From Microglena sp. YARC (Eukaryota; Chlorophyta; Chlorophyceae; Chlamydomonadales; Chlamydomonadaceae): 64,000 nucleotides of DNA. A program made the position numbers and the translations under genes. Location: contig CM039465.1 of assembly GCA_022414725.1 (NCBI GenBank), positions 38,966,380 through 39,030,379 on the forward strand. Direction: 5' to 3'. A model generated the notes under the pieces. It searched no databases. It worked only from the letters and a program-made list of their open reading frames with translations, and was not told where the DNA came from. The first letter of the stretch is position 1; each line of letters starts with the position of its first letter. Below are positions 54,799 to 64,000 of the stretch, in pieces.

Positions 54799-55300
54799 CT
54801 GTGAAAGATAAAACACAGCATTAAGTGATGGTCCAAAACGGCAGATGAATCGAACTTCTTTCTCATTTGACAAAGGCCATGTGAAGATCAAAACCAGCAA
54901 TTAAACGTGATGGTCACACGGCATGAACACCAACTTCTTTCTCATATTGACGGTCAAGTTTGGCCTGTGAAGATCAAAAACAGCATTAAGTGAAGGTCAA
55001 AACGGGCACTGATCGAACAGCAGCAAGGAAGCTGTAGCAAACTAAATGCTGGAAGGTTTGGAATATGTAAAGTTAAGAGATACACCCCGCTTTGACTAAA
55101 GGAACATGTCACTTTTTGTGTTTTTTTAAACCTTGAAAAAAACCCCCAACAAAACATTAACAACATTTGAAATCCTAGTTGCAGTACAGTGACTATATTC
55201 CAGCTGACTGGAAATTGTAACTTGAAATGGGTTTTTGGAAATGTGAAGTCAAAGGGAGAAGCACCACTTTGACTCAACTTAGCAAACATTTTCACGGCCA
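54799..55300. repeat. Imperfect duplicates of the acceptor region
   Basis: Three versions of the DNA before the exon (on the plus strand CTGTGAAAGATAAAACACAGC, CATGTGAAGATCAAAACCAGC, CCTGTGAAGATCAAAAACAGC) lie at about 54799, 54880 and 54963. They are followed by GCATTAAGTGA-GGTC words. Two of them keep the CAG acceptor on the minus strand. Confidence 0.7.
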
Positions 55301-55354
55301 TTTAATATCATCAGTTACCGTGTAAGTGAAGAAGTATTCCCATAGGTTGTTACT

Positions 55355-55500
55355 CCCCCCCCCCCACAACACAACACACCACACACCGTACACGCCCACC
55401 ACCCCACCACCAACTCCCCAACAGCACACCCCCCTAACACACACCGCGCACACATTCGGTACACACACCCCAGCCCCCCGCACACCACTCCCACAAAACA
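55355..55500. repeat. C/A-rich low-complexity tract
   Basis: CCCCCCACAACACAACACACC-type sequence. Opposed frames on both strands are artefacts. Confidence 0.9.
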
Positions 55501-55639
55501 TGCAGGGTATACTATTCGCCACTCCCAGAGCAGACAGCATTCACAACCATTCATGATATCCTAGTTTGCACTACAGTGAGCCACAATGCAAGTTAAGGCA
55601 GAAGCACCCACTTTAAATCAACAAACAATACCGACCATT

Positions 55640-57090
55640 CATATCTAGTTGCCATTTACAGGTGAACCCATATTCCAATCAGGTTATTGTTTTGCCCCCC
55701 TCCGCCACCGGCCCAACGCAAAACCCACCCGCCAAGAAATGCTGGTTCACTATTCAACCTTCAGAGCGTACGTGGAACAAATATTCCGAATGAGTTTGTC
55801 CCCCCCCGACCACTCACCACCACACCTCGAAACACACCCACACACCCAAAAATGCCCTGGTTCACTATTCGACTCCAGCAGCAGTAACAGTGACGAATAT
55901 TCTGAATGTGGTTGTTCCGCCCCCCGGTCCCCCCCTCTCCCCCGACCTTCGACACACACACACACAACAAAAATGCCTGGTTCACTATTCAACCTCCGAG
56001 CAGTACAGTGAACCAATATTCCGAAATGGGTTGTTTCCTGTCCCCCCCTCCCCCCCCTCCCCCCGACACTTCGACACAACACACCACACACAAAAATGCC
56101 CTGGTTCACTATTCAACTCCTCCAGAGCAGTACAGTGAACCAATATTCCGATGTGGTTGTTCCCCCCCCCCCCCCGCCCCCCCCCCCCCCCCCCTCCCCC
56201 CCACCTTCGGGACAACCACACACACACACAAAAGATTGCCTTGGTTCACTATTCAACCTCTCCCAGAGCAGTTACAGGTAAAGCCATATTCGAAATGTTT
56301 TCCCCCTCCCCCCCCCTTCCCCCCAGCCTCGACCACACACACCACAACCAAAATGGCACTGGTTCACTATTCAACACTCCAGAAGAGAGTACAGTGAACC
56401 AATATTCCGAATGTGGTTGTTCACCCCCCCCCACACACACACACCCACCCTCAACACACACACACGCCCATAAAATGCATGGGACACTTTTCAACCTTCC
56501 AAGACAGCAGTGCAGTGAACCAATATTCTTAGGTGGTTGTTTAACCCGTTTCCCACCCTACCCCCACCCACCGCCTTGACACACACACACACACACACAC
56601 ACACACCTCAAACACTGGCTTTCTTGTGTGCTCTAGGTTGCGCTAACTGAAATCCACCATTAAATGGTTGGAAATGTCAAGTTTAAGAGAAGCACCCACT
56701 TTAAAATCAACAAACAATACCACGACCATTCATATCCTAGTTCTCAGTACAGTGAACCCACAATCCATAGGTTATTGTTTTCCCCGCCACCGCCACCACC
56801 CACCACCCCAAAATGCTGGGGCACTATTCAGCCCTCCAGATCAGTTAGCAGTACACTAATATTCTTAGGCGGTTGTCCCCCCCCCCCCCCCCCCCTCCCT
56901 CGGGACACCCACCACCCCAAACACTGTTATTTTTTGTGCTCGAGTTGGGGCTGACTGAAATTTACATGAAATGGGTTGGAAATGTCAAGTTAAGAGAAGC
57001 ACCATTTGAATCAACACAAACAATCTCACGACCATGAATATCATAGTTTGTCAATTCAGTGAAGCAGTATTCCTTCGGTTGTTGCTTCCC
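55640..57090. repeat. Minisatellite of about 110-125 bp with C-rich cores
   Basis: Units contain CTGGTTCACTATTCAACC, AGCAGTACAGTGAACCAATA, TTCCGAATGTGGTTGTT, then a C run and a CACACACA tract. About eight units are regular to 56600. Longer diverged units follow (56640, 56940), with GGAAATGTCAAGTT and CACGACCATTCATATC. No gene. Confidence 0.85.
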
Positions 57091-57179
57091 CCCACCCCCC
57101 AAACACAGGTTTCATACTTTCATTTTTGTGCTTCGTGTAGTAGCTTCTAGGCAACTCTGTCTCCCTCTCTTTGAGAAAA

Positions 57180-57388
57180 GGTAATGATAACGCCTGGCGG
57201 GGCGTGGTGTTAAGGGAGCAGTCGTACGCGGGTGGGGGAGCGGCCTCCCTACCTCAAACTGGACAAGCTACCATCGCGGTTGACAACGACCTGCAACGCC
57301 AAGAGCTACCAAAGGGGGAGTCGAACCCCCGACTCTTCTTCCTCAAGCAATCAGGTCTACCACTAGACCATTGTGTATCACTGAAAGG
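57180..57388 (-). mobile_element. tRNA-derived SINE, copy 4
   Basis: On the minus strand: box A TGGTCTAGTGGTAGACC, box B GGGGTTCGACTCCCC, body TTGGCGTTGCAGGTCG and CAACCGCGATGGTAGC, end GTTATCATTACC. Very close to the copy at 19901. Confidence 0.8.
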
Positions 57389-57479
57389 GGCTCTCTCTTT
57401 GAGAAACCTTAGCTGCAGCTCTGCTTCCTCATTGGTTGGAGACTTCGAGACTAAGAGACTTAGAGACGTGTCTTCATCT

Positions 57480-57635
57480 CTTTTCCTCGTCCTTGGGCCA
57501 GACCTGAAGCTACCTACTGTGCCTGAAAGCTGACATAAAAGACATTCAAATGCCGCTGAAAGCTTTGGGATTGTCCCAGTGGCTGGGTAATAAAGCTGAC
57601 TGGAAGCTACCATGCGTAGCGCAGAAAAGAAACAC
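57480..57635. mobile_element. Family E element, right part
   Basis: CATTCAAATGCCGCTGAAAGC, GGCTGGGTAATAAAGCTG and GGAAGCTACCATGCGTAGC match the family E copies at 2041 and 61795. The left arm (CTTCTAGGCAACTC at about 57145) is separated from it by the SINE at 57180, which inserted into this element. Confidence 0.55.
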
Positions 57636-57639
57636 AGCC

Positions 57640-58160
57640 CTCTAACATACCAGGTACACTATTCCGACGTGACTGACCATGCCACTTTTTTTACTGAACA
57701 CAAACATTTCACGACTGTTAAGATCCTAATTATCAGTACAGTGAACCAACATAATATAGGTTGTTGCCCCCCCACCCCACCCACCCCCAAAAAAGGAAAA
57801 AAAACAGCCCCCGAAATGCCGGGAACACTATTCAGCCCCGTTTGACTGAACAAAAACATTTCACGACCTTCAAGATCCTAGTTATTAGTAGAGTGAATCA
57901 ACATTTCATAGATTGTTGTGCCCACCCCCCACCCCCCCACCCACCCACCCCACCCCCCACACACAAAAACAAAGAAAAAAAAGAAACACAGCCCTCCAAA
58001 ATGCCGGGAACACTATTCAGCCCGCTTTGACTGAACACAAACATTTCACGGCCGTTAAGATCCTAGTTATTAGTACAGTGAACCAACATAACATAGATTG
58101 TTGTCCCCCCCCACCCACCCCCACCCACCCCCACCTCAAAAAACAAAAATGCCAGGTACT
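57640..58160. repeat. Minisatellite of about 180 bp, 3 copies
   Basis: Units have AACATTTCACGACCGTTAAG, ATCCTAGTTATTAGTACAG and TGAACCAACATAACATAG, a C-rich core and AAATGCCGGGAACACTATTC. Related to the 55.6-kb array. Confidence 0.85.
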
Positions 58161-58219
58161 CTATTCAGCCCTCCAGAGCAGACAAATTTCAGGGACAGCA
58201 ATGATACAGAGAGCTTTAC

Positions 58220-58530
58220 AGGATTCATGCTAATACCACTAATCCTGCTAATACCAATACTGCTCATACTTATACTAATACTGCCCATACTTGTACTAAT
58301 ACTGCTCATACTTATACTAATACTGCTAATACTGCCAATACTAATACTGGTTATACTGGTAATATTAATACAAATACTGATTATACTGAAAAGAATAATA
58401 ATAATAATAATAATGATAATAATAATAATAATAATAATCATTATTATTATTATTATTATTATGATGATGATTATTACGATTATTATGATTATTATGATTA
58501 TTATGATTATTATTATGATTATTATTACTA

Positions 58531-58571
<41 letters not shown>

Positions 58572-58620
58572 GTTATACTGCTAATGCTAATACTAAAACT
58601 AAAACTGCTAAAACTGATGC
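58220..58620. repeat. Triplet microsatellite (TAATAC / AAT / ATT / ATG)
   Basis: AATACTGCTAATACTGC-type units pass into AAT, then ATT and ATG repeats. The isoleucine-rich frames on both strands are artefacts. Confidence 0.95.
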
Positions 58621-58639
58621 CACCACAATGACACACAGG

Positions 58640-58860
58640 ATCCTGTGTTGTCAACACTTCGTAGTTGACGTTGAAGCACACTGCTGCCTTCTCTCTAGTG
58701 TCCCATAGTGTTGGACATACAGATTATATTCAATATATATGCTAGTCGATACTGACGCCACAACAATGACCCACAGAATCTGGTGTAGTCAAAACTTCGT
58801 AGTTGACGTTGAAGCACACTGCAGCCTTTTCTCCGGTGTCCCATATTGTTGGGCATATGG
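58640..58860. repeat. Direct duplicate of about 105 bp
   Basis: CTTCGTAGTTGACGTTGAAGC, ACACTGC-GCCTT and GTGTCCCATA-TGTTGG occur at about 58657 and 58795. The second copy leads into the exon-like frame that follows. Confidence 0.8.
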
Positions 58861-58862
58861 AT

Positions 58863-58995
58863 CCATGAGATTGCGTCAACGTTGTCAGGAATTCTTCCTC
58901 GCCCATTTCAAAGTGAAATGCACCGTCCGAATCAAAGCCCAGAAGGAGCAGGTCAACATTGATAGGGATGAAGAGAGACTGGAGGAGACAGGAGA
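58863..58995 (+). CDS. Candidate exon with basic and acidic helical segment
   Basis: The frame from ATG at about 58864 reads MRLRQRCQEFFLAHFKVK, then AQKEQVNIDRDEERLEETGE, and meets a GTACGT donor at 58996. The frame is open upstream to 58739, so a longer exon is possible. The next candidate (59442) does not match in phase. No family recognised. Confidence 0.4.
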
Positions 58996-59099
58996 GGTAC
59001 GTGTTAGCAATGGGGGGAATAGCGAGACAGGAGGGGGGGGTTGTGCGTTGCTCAGTGACTGTGTGGGTGCGTGGGTTGAAGTTGGGTTAGTTGGGGTAT

Positions 59100-59140
59100 G
59101 TCGGAGTTAATGTGTGCGTGTGTGTGTGTGTGTGTGTGCG

Positions 59141-59173
<33 letters not shown>

Positions 59174-59299
59174 GTGTGGGGGGTGGGTGGGTGGGTGGGT
59201 GGTGGGGGGGGAGGGGGGGGGGGGGGCGTTTGTGTGTGGGCTGTTGGAGTTGGGGTAGTTTCTACTTTCGTGTGAGTGTTTGTGTGCGTGTGTGTGCCT

Positions 59300-59330
<31 letters not shown>

Positions 59331-59390
59331 GGGGAGTTAGGGTAGTTTTGGTAGTTTGTGTGTGTGTGCGTGTGTGTGTGGTTTGTATGA
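59100..59390. repeat. TG / G-rich low-complexity tract
   Basis: (TG)n with G runs at 59208-59226 and 59314-59334. Frames on both strands are artefacts. Confidence 0.95.
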
Positions 59391-59441
59391 GATGCACTTG
59401 TTATTCCAAACAATATAAATGTTGTATATGACCACCCTGGC

Positions 59442-59570
59442 AGGAAATACGATCATGATCTCACTGTCTCGGGAATCAGGTTACAGAATTTGGTTGAAGC
59501 CTCTTGTGCAAGTGTCAGACCAACCTAGGCCCTCAGTGCTTGGACATGTAATTCCTGGTACCAGGTAAAT
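59442..59570 (+). other. Candidate exon, frame ambiguous
   Basis: Acceptor ACCCTGGCAG at 59441 and donor GTAAAT after GGTACCAG at about 59571. Two frames are usable: NTIMISLSRESGYRIWLK, open to the donor, or KYDHDLTVSGIRLQNLVEA, ending in a stop. Neither phase matches the exon at 58863. Confidence 0.3.
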
Positions 59571-59674
59571 GCTTGGTGGAACGGTGTAGACAGTGAGTTG
59601 CCGTGCGCATGCATGACAGTGAGTTGCCGTGTGCATGCATGACCCAAGTCCTTCAGTCTCACCTGGTAGTTACT

Positions 59675-59872
59675 TAGCTTTTATTCATAGCTACGAACAA
59701 CAGCTTCTAGGCAGCTCCTTGATCCAGCCACTGGGCTAAGCCTCAAGATTCCAACCGCATTGGACAGATGATTTTGTCAGCTTCTAGACGCAGTATGTTA
59801 CTTTAGATTAGGCTGTGTTGAAAGCCAGGGGAGCTGCCTAGAAGCTGCTGCCCCTAGCTGAAAAGATCAGAG
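59675..59872. mobile_element. Family D fold-back element, copy 9
   Basis: Left arm AGCTACGAACAACAGC and TTCTAGGCAGCTCC; right arm GGGGAGCTGCCTAGAAGCTG and CTAGCTGAAAAGATC. It lies just downstream of the exon at 60003, probably in its intron. Confidence 0.75.
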
Positions 59873-60002
59873 TAGTTATTCACACATGCAAGCCGGCATA
59901 TACTGGTCCAACCTGAACAACGTAGCTGTTCTGATAATGTGACAAACCATACACCCACATGCCTTCGTGGGTATCAACTCCATAAAACACTGCCATGCTT
60001 AC

Positions 60003-60194
60003 CTGTCCACGAGTCTGCAAGAATTTTTGAGTCTGGCTGGTGATCTGTGCCTTCACCACCTCATTCATTATTTGCCATCGCTTTCCATCACTCCTTTCGA
60101 GCTTCCTCTTTTTAATCTTAGGCTTCTGAGCTGTGGGGAGATGTGCTGATGACAGCAACAAAAGCAAAATAAGCGCGTTGACTGGATTGAACAT
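60003..60194 (-). CDS. First exon of a minus-strand gene with signal peptide
   Basis: ATG at 60192-60194 opens 64 codons that end CGT GGA CAG before a GTAAGC donor (phase 0). Residues 1-23 form a signal peptide: short polar start, core ALILLLLLSSAHLP, then TAQ. A basic stretch KPKIKKRKLERSDGKR and a helical, Gln-rich segment follow. Without splicing, the frame would continue to a stop at 59880. I favour splicing because the donor is strong and a family D element follows. Likely secreted or endomembrane; family unknown. No later exon was found. Confidence 0.5.
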
Positions 60195-60493
60195 TATGCA
60201 TGGATCGATTGTTCCTTCATGAGTATCTGTGTTTAGTAGCAGCAAGATCGAATGCAGGAAGCAAACCGCAAGGGCTGTCGGATGAAGGGGGTCGGGGGTT
60301 TGTGCGAATTGTGTACTACCGTACCGCTGCCAGATCAGTTCGCCATCATGCCATGGGCCATGCGGAAATCGCTCAGGAGATGGTTAGCTGGTTGTGCGCT
60401 GCAGCTATCTTTCGTAGGATCCAGCTAGCCCCGTAGGCTGAGCAGCATCAGTCCACCAAAAGCACATTAGGCCTCATTTGCGCTGTCGGCAGC

Positions 60494-61256
60494 ATGGTGA
60501 TGACACATTTGGATCTCCCTCCTAGCGACGCTCTGACAGTATGCGAGTTAAACTGCAACCTAGGTAATATTTCTTGTCGCCAATCGATTCCAAGGACATT
60601 TGAAAATTTGACTTAACATTTGCACGCAGTTCACTGTCGATCAAGCTCTGAGGCAGCGGTAAGTTCTTAAACGGTGCTTGCTTCGGAGCAATTGAACGTT
60701 CAAATGCATTCTCCTACGGCAGACTGCATCCTGCCAGCCTTCATCCAATCTGTCGACCCATAAAACCACACAGCATGCAGCCAGCTAATGCAGCCAGATA
60801 ATGGTCAAGGCTACAGACCTCCCACCTGGTTAGAGGGGTAATGTGAGCTTTTAACAAATGCCCCGTGGTCCATTTTCAACAATTCAGCACCCCCCATCCC
60901 CCGCCATTACCCAAAATGATTGTCCCCGGCTAAGAATAACATTTGTCCACCATCACCTAGGGTCTTGCGTACCCAGCCTTCCAACTGGATAGCACACATC
61001 AGCCTACTGAGCATGGGGTAGAGTACCCAGTATATGGCAGTGCTTTTGGTGAGTGACAAATCATGTTAACGCAGACAAAGCTTTGTGGCCAACGCTCATG
61101 TGAAACTGTGAAACTGACGCTAGTTATATTTGAAGTGGTCTCATTAGTCTGTTGGTGATTTCTGGTTCTCCCCAAGCCCGGTCAGGTGGAATTTTGCACA
61201 TGCTCTTTGTGACCCCCACCCACAATCTTCTTCCCAAGTGTATCATGCGCAGATCC

Positions 61257-61294
<38 letters not shown>

Positions 61295-61727
61295 CTGTTT
61301 GGTTTCCTACCTTCTGACTCAAATATTATTACGTATTGACTCTAACCTAGTACATGTTTCCTAGTGCCGTACTAGACAACACGTATATTTATAATATCCA
61401 TCAGTGTAAGGTGAGGTCTGATTGGATTGGATTGTTGGTTTTTGGCGGAGCCCTCTCTTCAAAGGGGCGGGAGCCCCCATGGTTACCCATTTGTCCGTTT
61501 GTCCGACCGAAAAACAAAAATATAAGCCCTACACGTCAGCCAACGGTCGCGTAACTGACTCGCTTCGGTCAGCTTCATCTTTGCCACCTTTCGTTCTGTT
61601 GCTAACACACTCCGCCAGTTTCCGTGTCGCTTGCGACGCTGCATAGGACTTGTCAGCTAGCTATGAACTGCTCACAACCTTCCAATTTCTTTATTGATGC
61701 AGATGAAGAAATTGGCTCAGAGGACCG
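60494..61727 (+). CDS. Start of a plus-strand gene, four phase-compatible short exons
   Basis: Exons 60494-60563, 60630-60658, 60961-61048 and 61703-61727 join at GT..AG sites with matching phases (1, 0, 1, then 2 out). The peptide runs MVMTHLDLPPSDALTVCE, LNCNLVHCRSSSEAA, GLAYPAFQLDSTHQPTE, HGVEYPVYGSAF, DEEIGSEDR. It is polar and acidic, has no motif I recognise, and is incomplete at the right. Exons are short, so each alone is weak evidence; the phase agreement is the main support. An extra frame in intron 2 (PDNGQGYRPPTWLEG at about 60793) does not fit in phase. A family F element sits in intron 3. Confidence 0.4.
61257..61294. repeat. G homopolymer of about 36
   Basis: Nearly uninterrupted G run; its length is unreliable in any assembly. 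Confidence 0.95.
61435..61660. mobile_element. Family F element, copy 4 (reverse orientation)
   Basis: TTTTTGGCGGAGCCCTC, GGGCGGGAGCCCCCATGG, ACGTCAGCCAACGGTCGCG and GCTGCATAGGACTTGT run opposite to the 21566 copy. In intron 3 of the gene starting at 60494. Confidence 0.78.
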
Positions 61728-61794
61728 GTGAGACGCTATTGCTTGTTTAGATATGGGTTTAGCTGATGCTCCGTCGTCAATGTTTATTCGGGGG

Positions 61795-61985
61795 GCTACG
61801 CGTAGCAGCTTCTAAGCAGCTCCCTTCCCGCCTCCCCGGTCCGAACCTCAAGCTAGCCAGTGTTTCTGGGAGCAGACACGACAGGCATTCCAATGAAGCT
61901 GAAAGCTTTGGGCTTGATCCGGTGGCTGGCTAATGGAGCTGGGTGGAAGCTCCTATGTATAGCCCAACAAAGAGGCAGTGTCCGT
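61795..61985. mobile_element. Family E element, full copy
   Basis: Left arm CGCGTAGCAGCTTCTAAGC and CAGCTCCCTTCCC; core GGCATTCCAATGAAGC; right arm GGAGCTGGGTGGAAGCTCC and ATAGCCCAACAAAGAGG. Confidence 0.65.
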
Positions 61986-62169
61986 CGAGCTCCTTAGCAG
62001 TGCACATGGCACGCGTTCATGATTGTGGGAAATTCTGACGCTGGTGATGTCATGAGAAGTATGATGGTGATGATGACGATGATTATGATGATTACATTTT
62101 TCCTGGTGCCCTACTGGACTCTAAATTTCCCCTCATTTTGACGGAGTCAAGGTTGACTTACGGATTATA

Positions 62170-62525
62170 CTTGTCGAGGGGATACAAAAGTCTGTGTTCA
62201 TTGTCCAGCTTTTTCCTAGAGGGGATACAGCATTCTGTGTACATCGTCCGTCTTGTGCCCAGTGGGGGATACAGCAGTCTGTGTTCATCGTACAGCCTGT
62301 GCCCAGGGGGGATACAGCAGTCTTAGTACATCGTACATCTGGGCCAAAGGGGGATACATCAGTCAGTGTACATCGTACATCTTGTGCCCAGGGTGGATAC
62401 AGCAGTCTTAGTACATCGTACATCTGGGCCAAGGGGGGATACAGCAGTCTGTGTACATTGTACATCTTGTGCCCAGGGGGGATACAGCAGTCTGTGTACA
62501 TCGTACATCTTGTGCCCAGGGGCTA
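62170..62525. repeat. 42-bp minisatellite, about 8 copies
   Basis: Units of GGGGGATACAGCAGTCTGTG, TACATCGTACATCTTG and TGCCCAG. Frames on both strands are repeat artefacts. Confidence 0.95.
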
Positions 62526-62549
62526 CCACAAATGCTGTCATATGGAGGA

Positions 62550-62995
62550 AGCTTATTGATAGGCCATCTGCTCTGTAGACCCGCTGGCAAAGTAATGCAT
62601 TGTTACTCAATTGATAGGCCATCTGCTCTGTAGAACCGCTGGCAAAGTAATGCATTGTTACTCAATTGATAGGCCATCTGCTCTGTAGAACCGCTGGCAA
62701 AGTAATGCATTGTTACTCAATTGATAGGCCATCTGCTCTGTAGACACGCTGGCAAAGTAATGCATTGTTACTCAATTGATAGGCCATCTGCTCTGTAGAC
62801 ACGCTGGCAAAGTAATGCATTGTTACTCAATTGATAGGCCATCTGCTCTGTAGACACGCTGGCAAAGTAATGTATTTATATTCAATTGATCTAATCAAGT
62901 AGTGGCTTTACTCTAGAGAACAGCTTATTGATAGGCCATCTGCTCTGTAGACACGCTGGCACAGTAATGCATTGTTATTCAATTGATCGGCAAAT
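62550..62995. repeat. 54-bp tandem repeat, about 7 copies
   Basis: TTGATAGGCCATCTGCTCTG, TAGACACGCTGGCAAAGTAA and TGCATTGTTACTCAA. The array is interrupted at 62885-62930 by a short unrelated stretch. Confidence 0.95.
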
Positions 62996-63389
62996 TCCTC
63001 TGGTAAGCAAGTACCGCCATAGGCGTACTAGCTCCAAGTACCGGCCCTCTGGGTAAGCTAGTACCGCCCATAGGCATGGGCGGACTAGCTCCCCCCCTCC
63101 AATCATCCCCAAAGGTGATGCGTGCTACCCCTACGGGGTAGAAGGGGGCGGTACTAGCAAGTCTTAGGCAGCTCTCCTTTTAGCTGCCTAATACTTGACC
63201 TTGGTTTGAGTGGCTCCACTCTAGAAAACAGCTTATGATTCAAATACATTCATCTACACTCAGTTGATTGTGTGAGGGTGGTTGGATGCCCCCCAGAAGT
63301 TGGAGAGTGGGCTTGTGGATCAACACTGGCCTCCCTATGACAATGTTATGTGTGTATATATGTACTCGCTCACTTTTAGCCCGTTTCAG
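62996..63389. other. Short repeats, no gene seen
   Basis: GGTAAGC-AGTACCGCC-ATAGGC occurs twice (63001, 63050) and TACTCTAGA/ACAGCTTAT words echo 62915. A 67-codon frame at 63268-63471 runs into the SINE and is not supported. Confidence 0.5.
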
Positions 63390-63590
63390 TGATACGATTG
63401 GTCTAGTGGTACACCAAATCGCTTTGACGACAAAGGGTCGGAGGTTTGATTCCCCCTATGGTCACCCTTAGCGTTGCAGGTCGTTGCCAACCCTGATGGT
63501 AGCTTGTCCAGTCGGGGTGGTAGACCGTACTCTGCCCGCGTACGACAGGTTCCCTTAACACCACGCCCCACCAGGCATTATCATTACCTG
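63390..63590 (+). mobile_element. tRNA-derived SINE, copy 5
   Basis: Box A TTGGTCTAGTGGTACACC, box B AGGTTTGATTCCCC, body TTAGCGTTGCAGGTCG and CCCTGATGGTAGC, end CATTATCATTACC. Somewhat more diverged than copies 3 and 4. Confidence 0.75.
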
Positions 63591-63647
63591 TACTCGCATT
63601 GAGCGTTCTACCCCGGAACCAGAACGCCCCTTCCGCAAATCCCTTTT

Positions 63648-63814
63648 AAGTAGGGGTCGGCAATTTGATATCATATGAAATCATGTCATCATATGACATC
63701 ATATGATGCCGGCGGTCTGACTAGGTAACTTTGGCCTGGGGCATCATATCATGATCTTTGTATGATATCATGCTCGTCTTTGGTCGACATCATATGATTT
63801 GCCGTACCCTACTT
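63648..63814. mobile_element. Complete short TIR element of the intron 8 family (introner candidate)
   Basis: 167 bp with ends AAGTAGGGGTCGGCAA and TTGCCGTACCCTACTT, and CATATGATATCATATG-type words inside. The left end contains GTAGGG, the donor used at intron 8, and the right end is followed by TTGTAAGCAG. Splicing GTAGGG (63650) to that AG (63822) would remove 173 bp. Confidence 0.65.
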
Positions 63815-63822
63815 GTAAGCAG

Positions 63823-63918
63823 GGGCAGTTACCTGCGGCACTGCAGGGTACACAGTTCACTGGTGTAGATTTCTTCCCTCCATTTGGGACACCCGATAGG
63901 GATGGGGTAGAGTGGTAG
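63823..63918 (+). CDS. Candidate terminal exon after the TIR element
   Basis: The frame GGG CAG TTA reads GQLPAALQGTQFTGVDFF, then PPFGTPDRDGVEW, and stops at TAG 63916-63918. The acceptor would be GTAAGCAG. The upstream exon in matching phase is not found; the frame IERSTPEPERPFRKSLL just before the element is open but ends in a different phase. Confidence 0.3.
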   Translation, partial: GQLPAALQGTQFTGVDFFPPFGTPDRDGVEW

Positions 63919-63956
63919 TCCGTGCGCTGGTCTAGTCCCCCTTAACCGCGTACTCG

Positions 63957-64000
63957 AGTTGACACCTACTTTAGTAGCTTACAGCCGTTCTGCTACTCTT
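63957..64000. repeat. Diverged single unit of the 46-bp repeat
   Basis: GACACCTACTTTAGTAGCTT then ACAGCCGTTCTGCTACTCTT resembles the six-copy array at 20100. The window ends here, so more units may follow. Confidence 0.5.

Noticed and set aside
58098..58681. Isoleucine-rich ORFs on both strands
   Set aside because: AAT/ATT triplet microsatellite.
60200..60436. Plus-strand 78-codon ORF
   Set aside because: It starts just upstream of the minus-strand signal-peptide exon on the opposite strand, lacks a Kozak-like context and shows no motif.

Overview
This is eukaryotic nuclear DNA. Its genes are split by spliceosomal introns with GT..AG ends, and the DNA between exons is packed with micro- and minisatellites, tRNA-derived SINEs, short inverted-repeat (MITE-like) DNA transposons of at least six families, and a Ty1/copia relic. 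There are no operons, bacterial ribosome sites or rRNA genes. The species cannot be read from the sequence. The introner-like intron and an ankyrin fragment would suit a microalga such as a green alga, but that is a weak inference. A 1000-N scaffold gap lies at 52331-53330, and sequence quality drops on its left side.

Layout. 1-2.9 kb: repeats and one intact single-exon membrane-protein ORF (minus strand, 752-1471). 3.2-6.75 kb: tandem, nested TIR elements with TTA target duplications. 7.0-8.0 kb: tail of a copia polyprotein. 8.8-26.0 kb: the main gene, which I assembled as 12 phase-compatible plus-strand exons (8792-26015). It gives about 719 codons once a single missing C at 14593-14598 is allowed for. 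The product has a coiled-coil N terminus, a long polar and acidic middle, and one transmembrane helix near the C terminus. I do not recognise the family. 26-31.9 kb: gene fragments, an ankyrin-repeat relic, a segmental duplicate of part of the main gene, and candidate terminal exons. 31.9-52.3 kb: one 20-kb array of a 77/81-bp satellite. 53.3-64 kb: G-rich and C/A-rich minisatellites, SINEs, a minus-strand terminal exon (54682-54798), a minus-strand signal-peptide exon (60003-60194), and a plus-strand gene start (exons 60494-61727) running toward the window end.

The unifying observation is that repeats here repeatedly contain splice junctions. Exon tails with their donors, or acceptors with their exon heads, have been copied in tandem at exons 4, 8, 10 and 12 of the main gene, and exon 9's tail has dispersed copies. 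The intron after exon 8 has the hallmarks of a transposon-made intron (introner): inverted-repeat ends, the donor carried by the element, and the acceptor supplied by a duplicated 8-bp target. The giant satellite also carries an acceptor-like and a donor-like motif in every unit. These points are read from the sequence; whether any decoy junction is used needs RNA evidence.
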